64,000 nucleotides of DNA from PALSA-968 sp964387075 (GTDB lineage Bacteria > Bacteroidota > Bacteroidia > B-17B0 > Aurantibacillaceae): NCBI GenBank assembly GCA_964387075.1, contig CAYLVB010000006.1, positions 186,001 to 250,000 on the forward strand. Reading direction: 5' to 3'. This document shows, in pieces, positions 17,150 to 26,418 of the stretch. The notes below the pieces were generated by a model. The model made no database searches. It was given only the letters and a program-made list of their open reading frames with translations, and was not told the origin of the DNA. A program made the position numbers and the translations under genes. Numbering within the stretch: the first letter of the stretch is position 1; every line of letters begins with the position of its first letter.

Positions 17150-17193
17150 AGCCCTGGATAGGTTTTAGGTGTGTTTGCGAGGTTTTAAAATAA
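17150..17193 (+). pseudogene. Orphan 3' tail of an FGE-domain gene (remnant 2)
   Basis: The frame from 17152 reads PWIGFRCVCEVLK then TAA, the third copy in the window of the FGE lipoprotein's C-terminal codons. It differs from the intact gene by several mostly silent changes and begins within 2 bp of the preceding stop codon. Confidence 0.75.
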
Positions 17194-17197
17194 AAAA

Positions 17198-17497
17198 TTG
17201 ACCTTAATATTATTTGTCATTTTGACCTGCATAAGCTGCGGTAAAAAAACTTTTTCTCGCGAATTTGTAATTAATAATATGTGGCATAACCACGGAGGTT
17301 GGAGATTTCGTGGAAACGATGGATTCATGATTAAACGAGATACTTCTTTAATTTTAAAAGGAGATACAATACTCTGGCATAACATCCCAGGAGCGATTAT
17401 TATCCTTGTGGAAGAAGAAAACGATTACATGGAAATTAAATCTTTAGAAACAAAAGAGATTGGCGAGTATTACAACTTAAGTCATAATTCGCATTAA
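17198..17497 (+). CDS. Small lipoprotein, function unknown
   Basis: 99 residues from a TTG start (no in-frame ATG precedes it before a stop at 17186). The N-terminus MTLILFVILTCISCGKK is a lipoprotein signal with the lipobox Cys at residue 14. The rest is small and beta-rich (WRFRGNDGFMIKRDTSLILK) with acidic character. It resembles small immunity-type or stress lipoproteins in size, but I recognise no family. It starts 4 bp after an FGE-tail remnant, and its stop is next to the convergent metallophosphoesterase gene. Confidence 0.5.
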   Translation: MTLILFVILTCISCGKKTFSREFVINNMWHNHGGWRFRGNDGFMIKRDTSLILKGDTILWHNIPGAIIILVEEENDYMEIKSLETKEIGEYYNLSHNSH

Positions 17498-18784
17498 TTA
17501 AACGCTCAACTCCCCCCTCTTCAATTCAATAAGCGTTATCTCGGGCCAGATGCCTACGCGGCCTTTGTAGACAGAAACTTTTTCGCGACCTACGCAGCCT
17601 AAGCCTCGGTTTACGTAGAGGAATTGCTTATCGTGCTTATACAGGCCGGCCCATTGCGGATACACGTATTGCACGGGGCTCCATTTAATAAGACCGGGAA
17701 TTTCAATGCCAAACTGAAAACCGTGGGTGTGGCCGCTTAAGGTCAAGTCAACATCTTTGTAATTTCCCTTCACCATTTTGTTCCAGTGCGAGGGATCATG
17801 CGAAAGAAGAATTTTAAAATCGTAGGCTTCCGTTCCACTATGCGTCTTATCCATCTTGCCATATTTGGTAAAATGCAGGTTACCTCCCCAGTTCTCAATG
17901 CCGAGCAAAGCAATTTTTTGTCCGTCCTTTTCCAGGGCCACGTGCTCGTTCAATAATAAACGCCAGCCGGCTTGTTTGTGTACGTCCTTCAACTCATCCA
18001 GGTTCGCTTTTTTGCTTTCCGCGTCGGGCCATTGCAAATAATCGCCGTAATCGTGGTTACCCAAAATAGAGTAAACGCCCATAGGAGCCTTCAGTTTTTG
18101 ATAAACGGGTAAATAACCATCCGTTTCGCGTACGCTGTCGTTTATGAGGTCGCCGGTAAAGAAAATAATGTCCGGTTTTAATGCCATGACCTTGTCGAAG
18201 GCAAAGGAGAGGTGCGAACTGTCGTCGGCAAAGCTGCCGGTGTGTATGTCAGAGATCTGCACGATCTTCAACCCGTCGAAGGCCGAAGGTAAATTAGGAA
18301 AGCTAAGTTTTACGGTATGCGTTTTGTATTGAAATACGCCCCGGATAGCCCCATAGACCAAGGTAACGAATGGAATGGTAAAGAACGTGGCAGACAAATA
18401 GGTGAAGAATTTCAAACGCGAGATACCTTCCCGCTTCTCAGGTTCATGGATGGTGGTTGCAAGCTGGTATCCCCATCTGAAAATGCGGGTAAGATCATCG
18501 AGCACCAGGAACACACAGCCGAGGACCTTGGAAAGGAACATCACGAAAAGAATAGAAAATACATAGCCCCTGAAAAACGCGGGCCAGTTCTGTATAGGCC
18601 AGAAAAAAGCGAAGCTGAAACAGAATATTGTTATAGCGGATAGTACCCAGTAAACGATTTGTATCGTAAATTTACGCTGTGGCGTATAATCCCGGATGAT
18701 AGTTTGTACGCCGGTAAAAAAATAATACTCAATTAACAGAACGATGAAGGGAAGAATAAAAGGAAAGCTGCTTCGGAGGTCCAT
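17498..18784 (-). CDS. Membrane-anchored calcineurin-like metallophosphoesterase
   Basis: 428 residues. The first ~160 contain four hydrophobic segments, then comes a phosphoesterase domain with all metal motifs in order: ISDIHTG (D-x-H), FTGDLINDS (GD), LGNHDYGD (GNHD), LLSHDPSHW and LSGHTHGFQFG (GH-T-H). The architecture matches YkuE/YaeI-type membrane phosphoesterases, some of which act on lipid-linked pyrophosphates; substrate here is unknown. Its first 41 bp overlap, antisense, the start of the divergent thioredoxin-like gene, an unusual arrangement. Confidence 0.9.
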   Translation of the reverse strand: MDLRSSFPFILPFIVLLIEYYFFTGVQTIIRDYTPQRKFTIQIVYWVLSAITIFCFSFAFFWPIQNWPAFFRGYVFSILFVMFLSKVLGCVFLVLDDLTRIFRWGYQLATTIHEPEKREGISRLKFFTYLSATFFTIPFVTLVYGAIRGVFQYKTHTVKLSFPNLPSAFDGLKIVQISDIHTGSFADDSSHLSFAFDKVMALKPDIIFFTGDLINDSVRETDGYLPVYQKLKAPMGVYSILGNHDYGDYLQWPDAESKKANLDELKDVHKQAGWRLLLNEHVALEKDGQKIALLGIENWGGNLHFTKYGKMDKTHSGTEAYDFKILLSHDPSHWNKMVKGNYKDVDLTLSGHTHGFQFGIEIPGLIKWSPVQYVYPQWAGLYKHDKQFLYVNRGLGCVGREKVSVYKGRVGIWPEITLIELKRGELSV

Positions 18785-20129
18785 ATGTCTTTGGTTTGCT
18801 TTTTTTGCTACCTGCTCTTTAACCGCGGTTAACGGCTACAAAATTACACTAAAATCCAACCTGAAAGATCATAAGGTTTATATTTGGTACCTCTACGGCG
18901 AGAACAAATACCCTCTTGACACTTCCATGACAAATGGAGAAGGGACGGCGGTCTTTGAAAAACCTTTGCAACTCACCGGCGGTGTATTCATTCTGTATCT
19001 CACTCCAAGAAAGGCACTTGAGTTCCTGCTCACCGAAGAGAACACGTTTACAATAAACATCGATACGGCCGATGTAAGCGCCGGCACTTCCTTTACCGGG
19101 AGCCGCGAGAATACTTTGTATTACGACTTTTTAAGAAAAATTAACTTCAACGATTACCAGGCCGACATCCTGAAAAGAAGAATTACCAAGGGGGGCCTTA
19201 ACCAGGATTCACTTACTATGATAAAAGCTCTTTACGAGGGCTACCAAAAGCAGGGAGAGATCATCAAAAAACAGGTGATCGCCAAGAACAAGGGAACTTT
19301 CTTTGCAGATCTCATCGCAGCCGGCCTTAAACCGGATGTTCCCCGAAACAAAATATCAGCCTGGCAAAGAGAAACCAAAAAACGGTATTTCGAGAACGTG
19401 AACTTTGCCAATGAAAAACTGGCCTTCTCGCCCGTTCTCTTTGATCTGTACGAAGAATACATACAGGCATGGACCTTTAAGCAGGGAGATTCTCTGATAG
19501 CCGCCTGCGACACCATTTTGAAAAAGGCCGAAGCAGGGAAAGAGAATTTCAAATGGAGCCTGTATTTTTTAAGCTCAACTTTTGAACGCTCCTCGGTGCC
19601 CGGACAGGATCGTGTGTTCGTGCACCTGGTAGAGAACTATTACAAGAAAGGAAAATGCTGGTGGCTGAGCAAAGAGCAGATCGATAATATGGCAAGAAGA
19701 GCAGAAATCCTGAAAGCTCTATTTGTAGGAAGTATCGCCCCCAACTTCACCGCGATAGACAGCTCGGGAAAGGCACTTACACTGCATAGCAAGCTCAATA
19801 AACTGAGCATTCTTTATTTCTGGGCTTACGATTGCAAGCATTGTATAGAAGAAACACCCAAGCTGGGAGCCTGGCTGAAAACGCACAAGAACATTGGTTT
19901 GATCACCGCCTGTGCCGGCCCGGATGAAGAGAAATGGAAAGAAAAACTAAAAGAGTTCAAATTACCCGGCACGCATTTCGCCGACCCTGAAATTAAAGCG
20001 AATTATACTTATTTGTACAGCATAACCGCCACGCCCCAGATCTTCATCATCGATAAGAACAAAAAGATCGTGGCCAAGTATATTGACGATACGAAAGGAC
20101 TGGATGAGTTCTTTAAGAACTACAAATAA
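18744..20129 (+). CDS. TlpA-like thioredoxin-domain protein with N-terminal DUF4369-type domain
   Basis: 461 residues. A basic N-terminus and hydrophobic stretch (CLWFAFFATCSLTAVNG) form an export signal. The N-terminal ~100 residues are beta-rich, as in the DUF4369 domain often found in Bacteroidota TlpA-like proteins. The middle is helical, with a possible DUF5106-like region. The C-terminal ~140 residues are a thioredoxin fold (GSIAPNFTAIDSSGK, YFWAYDCKHC with the redox pair C364-C367, and cis-Pro in TATPQIFIIDKNKK). It is predicted to reduce or isomerise disulfides in the periplasm. The start codon lies inside the antisense start of the phosphoesterase gene. Confidence 0.85.
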   Translation: MKGRIKGKLLRRSICLWFAFFATCSLTAVNGYKITLKSNLKDHKVYIWYLYGENKYPLDTSMTNGEGTAVFEKPLQLTGGVFILYLTPRKALEFLLTEENTFTINIDTADVSAGTSFTGSRENTLYYDFLRKINFNDYQADILKRRITKGGLNQDSLTMIKALYEGYQKQGEIIKKQVIAKNKGTFFADLIAAGLKPDVPRNKISAWQRETKKRYFENVNFANEKLAFSPVLFDLYEEYIQAWTFKQGDSLIAACDTILKKAEAGKENFKWSLYFLSSTFERSSVPGQDRVFVHLVENYYKKGKCWWLSKEQIDNMARRAEILKALFVGSIAPNFTAIDSSGKALTLHSKLNKLSILYFWAYDCKHCIEETPKLGAWLKTHKNIGLITACAGPDEEKWKEKLKEFKLPGTHFADPEIKANYTYLYSITATPQIFIIDKNKKIVAKYIDDTKGLDEFFKNYK

Positions 20130-20133
20130 ATTA

Positions 20134-21330
20134 CTATGTATTTCTGTCCACGTTCAACACTTCTACAGTAGCATTGGGCTCCTTGTGTTTTTCGGTAGAA
20201 TGAGTTCCCTTGATGGCACCGCGGATCTTGATCACCTTGCTGAGTATATCGAACCAGAAAGGCGCTCCCAGTGAAATAGCAATGGCCGTAAGGAATAATC
20301 CCAAAAATTTGATCCAGTTGCCCAAGGAAGAGACGATGACGTATTTCGCTTTTCCAAAAAAACTCTGCGCACCCCCGTAATTGCCCCAGCCCAACGCAAG
20401 CGCGTGATGCATTTTATTGATGTCGCTTTGTATCAAACGACTGGCCTGGTTGTATAAAGTATCTCTTCTTTCGCGCAAAAGGCGGTATTTTTCTTCGGTG
20501 ATCCGGTTCATAGAATCAACATCGGCATTGGCAGTACCAACTGTATCCTTTAATGCAGCAAGTAATTCCCGGTTCCTTTTCTTTTCTTCCAGCAGTTCGG
20601 CGGCCAAACTGGGATGCACCTTGGCATATGCGTCGGCCTGCGCCACCAATTGTTCGCGCAGCTTCGGGTCCTTTTCAAGTTTGTGAACGATCTGTATCGT
20701 ATCCACATTGAACATCATGGCTATACCGAAACCCACGAACAACAAAATGACCTGGGTATATTGCTTGTACCAGCCGCTGGCCCTGTCCATAGTTTCGTTA
20801 TACCAGTCCTCCAGTTTCCCGCGAAACTCATCAATATTTCCCTGAGCGTCTACCCAGATAGAATCGAGATAATCGCTGGTATCCTCATTAATTACGGTGC
20901 CTCCCCAATGGGTTTTTTTATTGCGCAGCGATTCTTCGATCTCGGCCGCATGATTACCGGTCCCTAATTGTTTTCCGCGCAACAGATCAACTATCACCTT
21001 CGAAAAATTCTGGGCCGAAAGATACGCGGGTTTCTTTTCCCACTTGTCGGGAGCCAGGTATTTGATGAGCGGATGATTATAGAACTGGGCTGTTAGCTTA
21101 GGCTGTTTGATATCCTTCTTAAAAAATAAAGTAAAAAAGCCCCATAGCCGCGATTTGGCCGAGGCCCCATCATCAAGCATGCGCGTAATGGCCTTCTCCA
21201 GTATTTTGGCCCGGAACGCGAAGTTAGTAGCTATGATCTCCTGTATAATGGTTGCCAGCAGACTGTAGAGCAGGTAAGTAAATATAAGCCCTATAACAAT
21301 ATCCAGGATGACCGAATCAAACATGATCAA
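20134..21330 (-). CDS. Membrane protein with coiled coil, function unknown
   Basis: 398 residues. A membrane segment lies near the N-terminus (SVILDIVIGLIFTYLLYSLL), a second in the middle (VILLFVGFGIAMMFNV) and a third near the C-terminus (FLGLFLTAIAISLGAPFWF). Between the second and third lies a ~110-residue charged helical stretch (AAELLEEKKRNRELLAALK...ITEEKYRLLRERRDTL) likely to form a coiled coil. I do not recognise a named family. The gene converges with the thioredoxin-like gene with only 4 bp between stops. Confidence 0.7.
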   Translation of the reverse strand: MIMFDSVILDIVIGLIFTYLLYSLLATIIQEIIATNFAFRAKILEKAITRMLDDGASAKSRLWGFFTLFFKKDIKQPKLTAQFYNHPLIKYLAPDKWEKKPAYLSAQNFSKVIVDLLRGKQLGTGNHAAEIEESLRNKKTHWGGTVINEDTSDYLDSIWVDAQGNIDEFRGKLEDWYNETMDRASGWYKQYTQVILLFVGFGIAMMFNVDTIQIVHKLEKDPKLREQLVAQADAYAKVHPSLAAELLEEKKRNRELLAALKDTVGTANADVDSMNRITEEKYRLLRERRDTLYNQASRLIQSDINKMHHALALGWGNYGGAQSFFGKAKYVIVSSLGNWIKFLGLFLTAIAISLGAPFWFDILSKVIKIRGAIKGTHSTEKHKEPNATVEVLNVDRNT

Positions 21331-21390
21331 ATGTAACCCGAAATCAAAAAGGAAGATAATGGCCGGGACCGAGTTATTAAAGGGCAGCTG

Positions 21391-22227
21391 TTAAAAATGA
21401 TAATCCTTATAAGCCTTGGTGAACTCGGCCGGGTCGAAAGGTTTGTTTACAATGATCTCCGAAAAATCATAATTCTCCAATAAACCGGTATCATCAAAGA
21501 GGCTCACACTTACGGGCAGCATGGTCTTTTCATCAATGAAGAAGACCGCTTTTTTGCAATAATACGCCGGCACTTTTAAAACAGTCCCTGGTTTCAGGAA
21601 ATCAAATTCGTTCTCCATATTATTCTTCAGCCGGATCATATAATCATGAAGATTTAATTTAAGTGCAATGGTAGTAAGGGTTTCCTTTTCCTTCACCACA
21701 TAATCCATATAGGGAAAACGAGGTGTTTCGTAAACGAAGAGATGGCACTTATAGCCGTTCTTCTCATGCTTCCCGTAATAGGTAATACACTGTGAGAACT
21801 TCTCTTTCTCTTTACTGAGCGCGATGGCAATGTTCTTGGCAATATAGTCGTAACCCAACTCGTTAATGGTATAATGCTGGTTCTTGCGCATCAGGCTACC
21901 GTTTGGATTGAGCGACATGGTGATGTAAGGAAAAACATGGGGTTTTACTACTGCCTTATTGTTGTTCTCGCCCTCCTTATAGAGGATCTCGAGTTTCTTC
22001 TCGCGGTTGATGAAATAGAGCTTGCGGGGTTTTATCTCGAGCTTGTTCTCTGAAATGGCTGTTAAGTAGCCCTTACCTACCTTCTCAGTAGCGGTGATCT
22101 TTATGCGCAAGGTTTTAACAGCCTTTATAGAATCCAGCATCGCGGAAACAAGATGCAGGTGCGTGCCCGTTTGCGCGCTTGCCATGCAAAAAGGAAAAAA
22201 TAAGACCAGGCCTAAGAGACGTTTCAC
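21391..22227 (-). CDS. DUF1571-like exported protein with an embedded LysM-like segment
   Basis: 278 residues with a signal peptide (MKRLLGLVLFFPFCMASAQ). The protein has the fold pattern of DUF1571/lipoprotein-carrier relatives: a helix carrying LDSIKAVKTLRIKIT, beta strands with KPRKLYFINREKKLE, and near the end DEKTMLPVSVSLFDDTGLLENYDFSEI. Inserted around residues 175-225 is a stretch (VVKEKETLTTIALKLN...FLKPGTVLKVPAYY) with the look of a LysM peptidoglycan-binding domain. That would anchor the protein to the cell wall. Function unknown; outer-envelope lipid or lipoprotein handling is a guess from the fold. Confidence 0.65.
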   Translation of the reverse strand: MKRLLGLVLFFPFCMASAQTGTHLHLVSAMLDSIKAVKTLRIKITATEKVGKGYLTAISENKLEIKPRKLYFINREKKLEILYKEGENNNKAVVKPHVFPYITMSLNPNGSLMRKNQHYTINELGYDYIAKNIAIALSKEKEKFSQCITYYGKHEKNGYKCHLFVYETPRFPYMDYVVKEKETLTTIALKLNLHDYMIRLKNNMENEFDFLKPGTVLKVPAYYCKKAVFFIDEKTMLPVSVSLFDDTGLLENYDFSEIIVNKPFDPAEFTKAYKDYHF

Positions 22228-22252
22228 TAAACAAAATTACTAAGGAAGCGGC

Positions 22253-24304
22253 TTAAATCCTAATTCCAACAACCAACACGTCATCCACCTGCTCATTGTC
22301 CCCTTTCCACTGCTCAAAGGTGCCTTCCAGCGTTTCTTTTTGCTCGGCACAGGTTCTTTGCGAGTGGGCCTGCAGGAGATCCTTAAAAGTGGTGGCGAAG
22401 AATTTTTTATTGAGCTGCCCGCCCTTTTGATCGGGATAACCATCGGTGAAAACATACAACATATCTCCCTTTTGCACCTGCACGGTATGATTGGTGAATT
22501 TTTCCTGCGCCATGCCTATGGTTGTTCTGTCGGCTTTCACTTCTGTCATTACAGTCTTATGAATGGCCGCTTTCGCTATCAAAGTTCCTTTACCATTATT
22601 TCCGTTATCTTCCGCCATATCTTCTCTCACAATAAGCAAAGGGTTATGCGCACCGGCATACTCTACTTTTCCCTTTTTTCGATCTATTTCTATAAGCGCT
22701 ATGTCCATGCCATACTTGGCAGAAGCGCTCTCGGTTTGCTGGTTGAGGATGCTCAATACCTGCCCATTCAATTCATCCAGGATGAGCGAAGGATTGGAGA
22801 ATTCTTTCTTGATAATGATATTCTCCAGCATATTAAAAGCCATCAGGCTCATAAAAGCCCCTGGCACACCGTGCCCCGTGCAATCAATAGCGGCAAGGAA
22901 TACTTTATCTTTCACCGGCTTTGCCCAATAGAAATCGCCGCTCACCATGTCTTTTGGCTTGAACAGCACAAAGTAATTTTCCTTCCCTAATTGCTTATCT
23001 AACAAAGTTTGTGCAGGTAAGATAGCGTCTTGTATACTCTTGGCATACTCAATACTGTCGGTGATCAGCAGGTTCTTATGCTCCACGAGCATTTTCTGTT
23101 CGGCAATGGCCACATTTTTTTCGGCAAGCTCTTTGTTGGCTTTTTGTTTTTGCAAATAACTTCTATAAGCGAAAACAGCGAAAATGAGTATCAATAGCCC
23201 GAAAGCCGAGACAGCCCGGGTAATTAATTTCTGTCTATGTGCTTCCACTTCGGCAATAGCGTCCTTCTTCTCTTGCTCAGCTTTAGCCGCAGCCTCCTTT
23301 TTCTCAAACTCGTAATTCATAGCTTCCTCTACGCTCTTTTTGGTATTGGCCTCGCTGATCATACTATCCCGGTACATCATATCCAGCCTGAAATTAGTAT
23401 AGGCACCCTTGAAATTACCTTCTACACTATCGAGCCTGGCAAGTCGCATGTAAGCCGTACTGATCTGTCTTTTGCTTCCCAATTGCTTCGCGATCTCTAG
23501 CGCCCTCGTTTCGTGCCCGCGGGCCTGTTTATATTTTTTCTGTGCGAACAGCACCGCGCCAATGCTGCTCAGGGAAAAAGCGATACCGCTCTTATCGCCT
23601 ATTGTTTCACGTATCTCCAGTGCTTTTTCATAATTCGATAAGGCCAGTTCGGGCTTCTTTTGCGTGATATAAACAATACCCAGGTTATTTAATGCTGTGG
23701 CCATCCCCGCCTTGTCGCCAAGACCTTCCCTTATCTCCACGCTTTTCAAAAAACACTTCTCCGCCTCCTTGAAATCGTTCTTATCGATCATGATGGTGCC
23801 GATGTTGTTGTAAGTACCGGCCTGGCCGCTCTTGTCATTTATCTTTTCACGTATGGCCAGCGCCTTCTTGTGATAGACCAGCGCCTCATCCAGCCGCTCC
23901 TGGTTCCAGTACACATTGCCTATGTTATTGTAGCAGGCCGCTATGCCTTTTTGCTCGTTGATCGCTTCCCGGATCTTCAAGGCCTCGAGGTGAAATTTCA
24001 ACGCTTCGGGATAATTGCCTTTCTGCCAGTGAATGAGGCCTACCGTAGCCAGGCTTGTGGCTAATCCTTTTTTGTACTTGATCTTTTCGCCCAGCGCTAC
24101 ACCCTCTTTAGCAAGGATCATGGCTGTATCCATCTCTCCCACGCGCCACAGTTTATCGCCCAACATGGCCAGGGCTTTTACTTTATTGGAGTCTTCTTTT
24201 GCGGTTTTCAACACGGCTTTCAGCGAATCAATGACCGGTGTTTGCGCGCTTGATACAAAGGGAATGACGATCAGCACTAAAGAATATTTAAGGATACGGA
24301 GCAT
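22253..24304 (-). CDS. TPR-containing SpoIIE/PP2C-type serine phosphatase, membrane anchored
   Basis: 683 residues. Signal peptide (LVLIVIPFVSSAQ), then about six to seven tetratricopeptide repeats to residue ~300 (units such as EALKFHLEALKIREAINEQ and ALVYHKKALAIREKINDKS). A coiled coil, a membrane segment (FGLLILIFAVFAYRSYL) and a second coiled coil lead to a C-terminal phosphatase domain with DFYWAKPVKDKVFLAAIDCTG and HGVPGAFMSLMAFNMLEN. The Asp residues of GDFYW and AAIDCTGHG are the PP2C metal ligands. Topology places TPRs in the periplasm and the phosphatase in the cytosol: a receptor-type regulator of partner-switching (anti-anti-sigma) phosphorylation. No sigma/anti-sigma partner is adjacent. 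Confidence 0.9.
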   Translation of the reverse strand: MLRILKYSLVLIVIPFVSSAQTPVIDSLKAVLKTAKEDSNKVKALAMLGDKLWRVGEMDTAMILAKEGVALGEKIKYKKGLATSLATVGLIHWQKGNYPEALKFHLEALKIREAINEQKGIAACYNNIGNVYWNQERLDEALVYHKKALAIREKINDKSGQAGTYNNIGTIMIDKNDFKEAEKCFLKSVEIREGLGDKAGMATALNNLGIVYITQKKPELALSNYEKALEIRETIGDKSGIAFSLSSIGAVLFAQKKYKQARGHETRALEIAKQLGSKRQISTAYMRLARLDSVEGNFKGAYTNFRLDMMYRDSMISEANTKKSVEEAMNYEFEKKEAAAKAEQEKKDAIAEVEAHRQKLITRAVSAFGLLILIFAVFAYRSYLQKQKANKELAEKNVAIAEQKMLVEHKNLLITDSIEYAKSIQDAILPAQTLLDKQLGKENYFVLFKPKDMVSGDFYWAKPVKDKVFLAAIDCTGHGVPGAFMSLMAFNMLENIIIKKEFSNPSLILDELNGQVLSILNQQTESASAKYGMDIALIEIDRKKGKVEYAGAHNPLLIVREDMAEDNGNNGKGTLIAKAAIHKTVMTEVKADRTTIGMAQEKFTNHTVQVQKGDMLYVFTDGYPDQKGGQLNKKFFATTFKDLLQAHSQRTCAEQKETLEGTFEQWKGDNEQVDDVLVVGIRI

Positions 24305-24307
24305 ACC

Positions 24308-26332
24308 TTACTTCGACAGAATAATTTTATTTCTGAATATTTTATCGCCCGCTTCTGTTACTACCAGGTAAGTTCCTGCCGGCATCGTGCCGAGATCGAA
24401 CTTTGCTTCGTTTGTTTTAAAAACCAATTCTCCCAATGGATTATATACACTCGCATTTTTAATTTCGAGTCCGTTACTGTTTATAGTAAAAACATCAGCA
24501 CCGGCTGTAGGATAGACATAAACCTGCGGCGATTCATTCTCTGCAATACCCGTTCCGCCCGTAACACAATTCCAGGTGGCCGACCAACCGTTGTTGTGCA
24601 CTAAAGGATCTGATTTAAAGCGCACCGACAAGGTTCCTGTATTTGCAGTTACAGTGCCGGGACTTACATTGCCGGTGTATTTGCCGATCAGCGTAGTATT
24701 GGGCAAACCATTATAGATCCAAAGTGAATCATAACCCGCTTCGGTATCAAAAGCGCTGAAGGTCATGGAGACAGAAGTTGCACCGGCTGGACTAAAGATC
24801 GTAGTATAATCTTCGTTGCCTGTGTAAACAGCCGAACCTCCGCCCAAATCGTAAAAATTCCCGCTGCAATTTGTGTTCGTGTAAGTACAAAGCGGCGTGG
24901 TGAAACTTCCGCCCGAGGTATGCCTGTAGCCATTCCACAAACGCCAGTAATACGTTCTTTGCGGCTGCAGGTTCAGGTAATCGGTTGCGTTGCTCACATT
25001 CACAAAATTCTCAGGGCCCGGCGTGGACGTTACATTAGGCACAGCCTTATAATACCAGTTGGCAAAGTTCGGATCCTCAGAAACATCAATGAACCAATTC
25101 GTACCCGCGTTCTCCCAGGTAAAATTTAAGCCGTTGCGCGGACAAACATCCTGTATCACTTGCAAATTCTTAGGCTGCAATTCCAGATCGCTACGGATCA
25201 AAACTACCGTGTACGGATTCCAGGTTGACAAGGTATAATAAATAGAAGTTTTTGTGTTATCGGTACTCTTGGCAAATTCCGGGAATTGGTAGGGACCATA
25301 ATCGCCGCCCCATGTGTATTCCCGTCCAGCGTCGAACGCGTTATCACAATTCTGGTAATTCCAGTCTACGTGTATGAAGTTGCAATAACCGCCATCTACC
25401 CAATCATGAAAGATCACCTGTTCCTGGCTCCATGGACCCCAGGGCATATCCGCAAAGCGCGCGTTCACTCCAACTGAAGGATTTTGATCGCAGTTGTAGG
25501 TCATGATCCATTTTTTAATGAATGCGTTGTAGGTAACGGAAAGCTCTCCTACGCAGGGTTGATTGAAAAGCGCCGCTGCCGAAGCTTCATTAGTGGTCCA
25601 CGTAGGATTTCCTCCAACCAATCCCGCGAAATATTGAATGCCGCTTGCGGTACCAATATTGTTCATGTGCTGGTAAGCCAGATACACATTGCTTGCGCGA
25701 TAAGTTCCCGAGCCAAAAATGGCCATCCCTTGTCCTGTAGAAGAAGGAAAACCGGGAACGGCGTTCAAATTCACTTCTACAATGCTGGCGTTGATGAAAT
25801 GATTCGTGCTCCAATCGTATAATTTTGTGTAGGTGTAACCATTATCGGTTGATAGTGCCACCACCGATTTGGCCATGGTATTGGTAGTGGCGTACAGATA
25901 CATGTTGCCGTTCCAGCTTACTACTTCGGTAGGAACATTAAACGTGCTCATGTTCACCCCCGGTATGGTCAAAGGATCCCAATTGCCATTAATATCTGTA
26001 AGGAAAGAAAGAGCCAGGCCGTCATCGGGATTTGTATCCGAAGTATAAGCCGTAGCATCTCTATCTCCGGGATGCGTGCCCTGCGAATCGCCGAAGAGCA
26101 AATAGGTAATGTTGTTATGACGGAAAGGCACGCCGAGGTCGGTGCGCGTAAGGCCGTAATTGGTATTGGTTTGGTTGGCTGTAGGAACGGCCCATTGGAA
26201 TTCGTAATCGCCGGTTAGCTGGTCGAGTTTTACGGAAGAGCCCGGAACGTAGATCACGTCGGGTGCGGGATTTTGCGCAGCCAGGAAAGCCGGAAGAACC
26301 AATAAGAAAAAGGGTATGGGTTTTATCGGCAT
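24308..26332 (-). CDS. Secreted DUF4185-like protein with CUB-like domain and T9SS type A signal
   Basis: 674 residues. The signal peptide ends near FLAAQ. The N-terminal ~380 residues resemble the five-bladed, glycosidase-like DUF4185 fold (YLLFGDSQGTHPGDRDA, FNVPTEVVSWNGNMYLY, QGMAIFGSGTYRASNVYLAY). Next is a fibronectin-like linker around FTWENAGTNWF...QRTYYWRLW. A CUB-like domain follows (FYDLGGGSAVYTG...YDSLWIYNGLP...LSVRFKSDPL). The protein ends with a type A sorting domain (VYPTAGADVFTINS...GTYLVVTEAGDKIFRNKIIL). Likely an extracellular carbohydrate-active or binding protein. It is 3 bp from the SpoIIE gene stop-side neighbour and may share its transcript. Confidence 0.8.
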   Translation of the reverse strand: MPIKPIPFFLLVLPAFLAAQNPAPDVIYVPGSSVKLDQLTGDYEFQWAVPTANQTNTNYGLTRTDLGVPFRHNNITYLLFGDSQGTHPGDRDATAYTSDTNPDDGLALSFLTDINGNWDPLTIPGVNMSTFNVPTEVVSWNGNMYLYATTNTMAKSVVALSTDNGYTYTKLYDWSTNHFINASIVEVNLNAVPGFPSSTGQGMAIFGSGTYRASNVYLAYQHMNNIGTASGIQYFAGLVGGNPTWTTNEASAAALFNQPCVGELSVTYNAFIKKWIMTYNCDQNPSVGVNARFADMPWGPWSQEQVIFHDWVDGGYCNFIHVDWNYQNCDNAFDAGREYTWGGDYGPYQFPEFAKSTDNTKTSIYYTLSTWNPYTVVLIRSDLELQPKNLQVIQDVCPRNGLNFTWENAGTNWFIDVSEDPNFANWYYKAVPNVTSTPGPENFVNVSNATDYLNLQPQRTYYWRLWNGYRHTSGGSFTTPLCTYTNTNCSGNFYDLGGGSAVYTGNEDYTTIFSPAGATSVSMTFSAFDTEAGYDSLWIYNGLPNTTLIGKYTGNVSPGTVTANTGTLSVRFKSDPLVHNNGWSATWNCVTGGTGIAENESPQVYVYPTAGADVFTINSNGLEIKNASVYNPLGELVFKTNEAKFDLGTMPAGTYLVVTEAGDKIFRNKIILSK

Positions 26333-26395
26333 GGCTTTTGTAGTTTGCGCTATACTAAAGTAGCACTTTTTTGAAATTAAGCAAGCCGAAAAGCG

Positions 26396-26403
26396 TATTT
26401 TTG
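26396..26403 (+). promoter_or_regulatory. -7 promoter element
   Basis: TATTTTTG is an exact TAnnTTTG match, 15 bp before the ATG at 26419. A TTTG lies at 26370-26373, a 22-bp spacer, a little longer than usual. Confidence 0.45.
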
Positions 26404-26418
26404 CCTATTCCTTCATTT

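Noticed and set aside
22340..22990. 216-codon open frame on the plus strand
   Set aside because: Antisense shadow of the SpoIIE phosphatase domain, whose motifs are certain.
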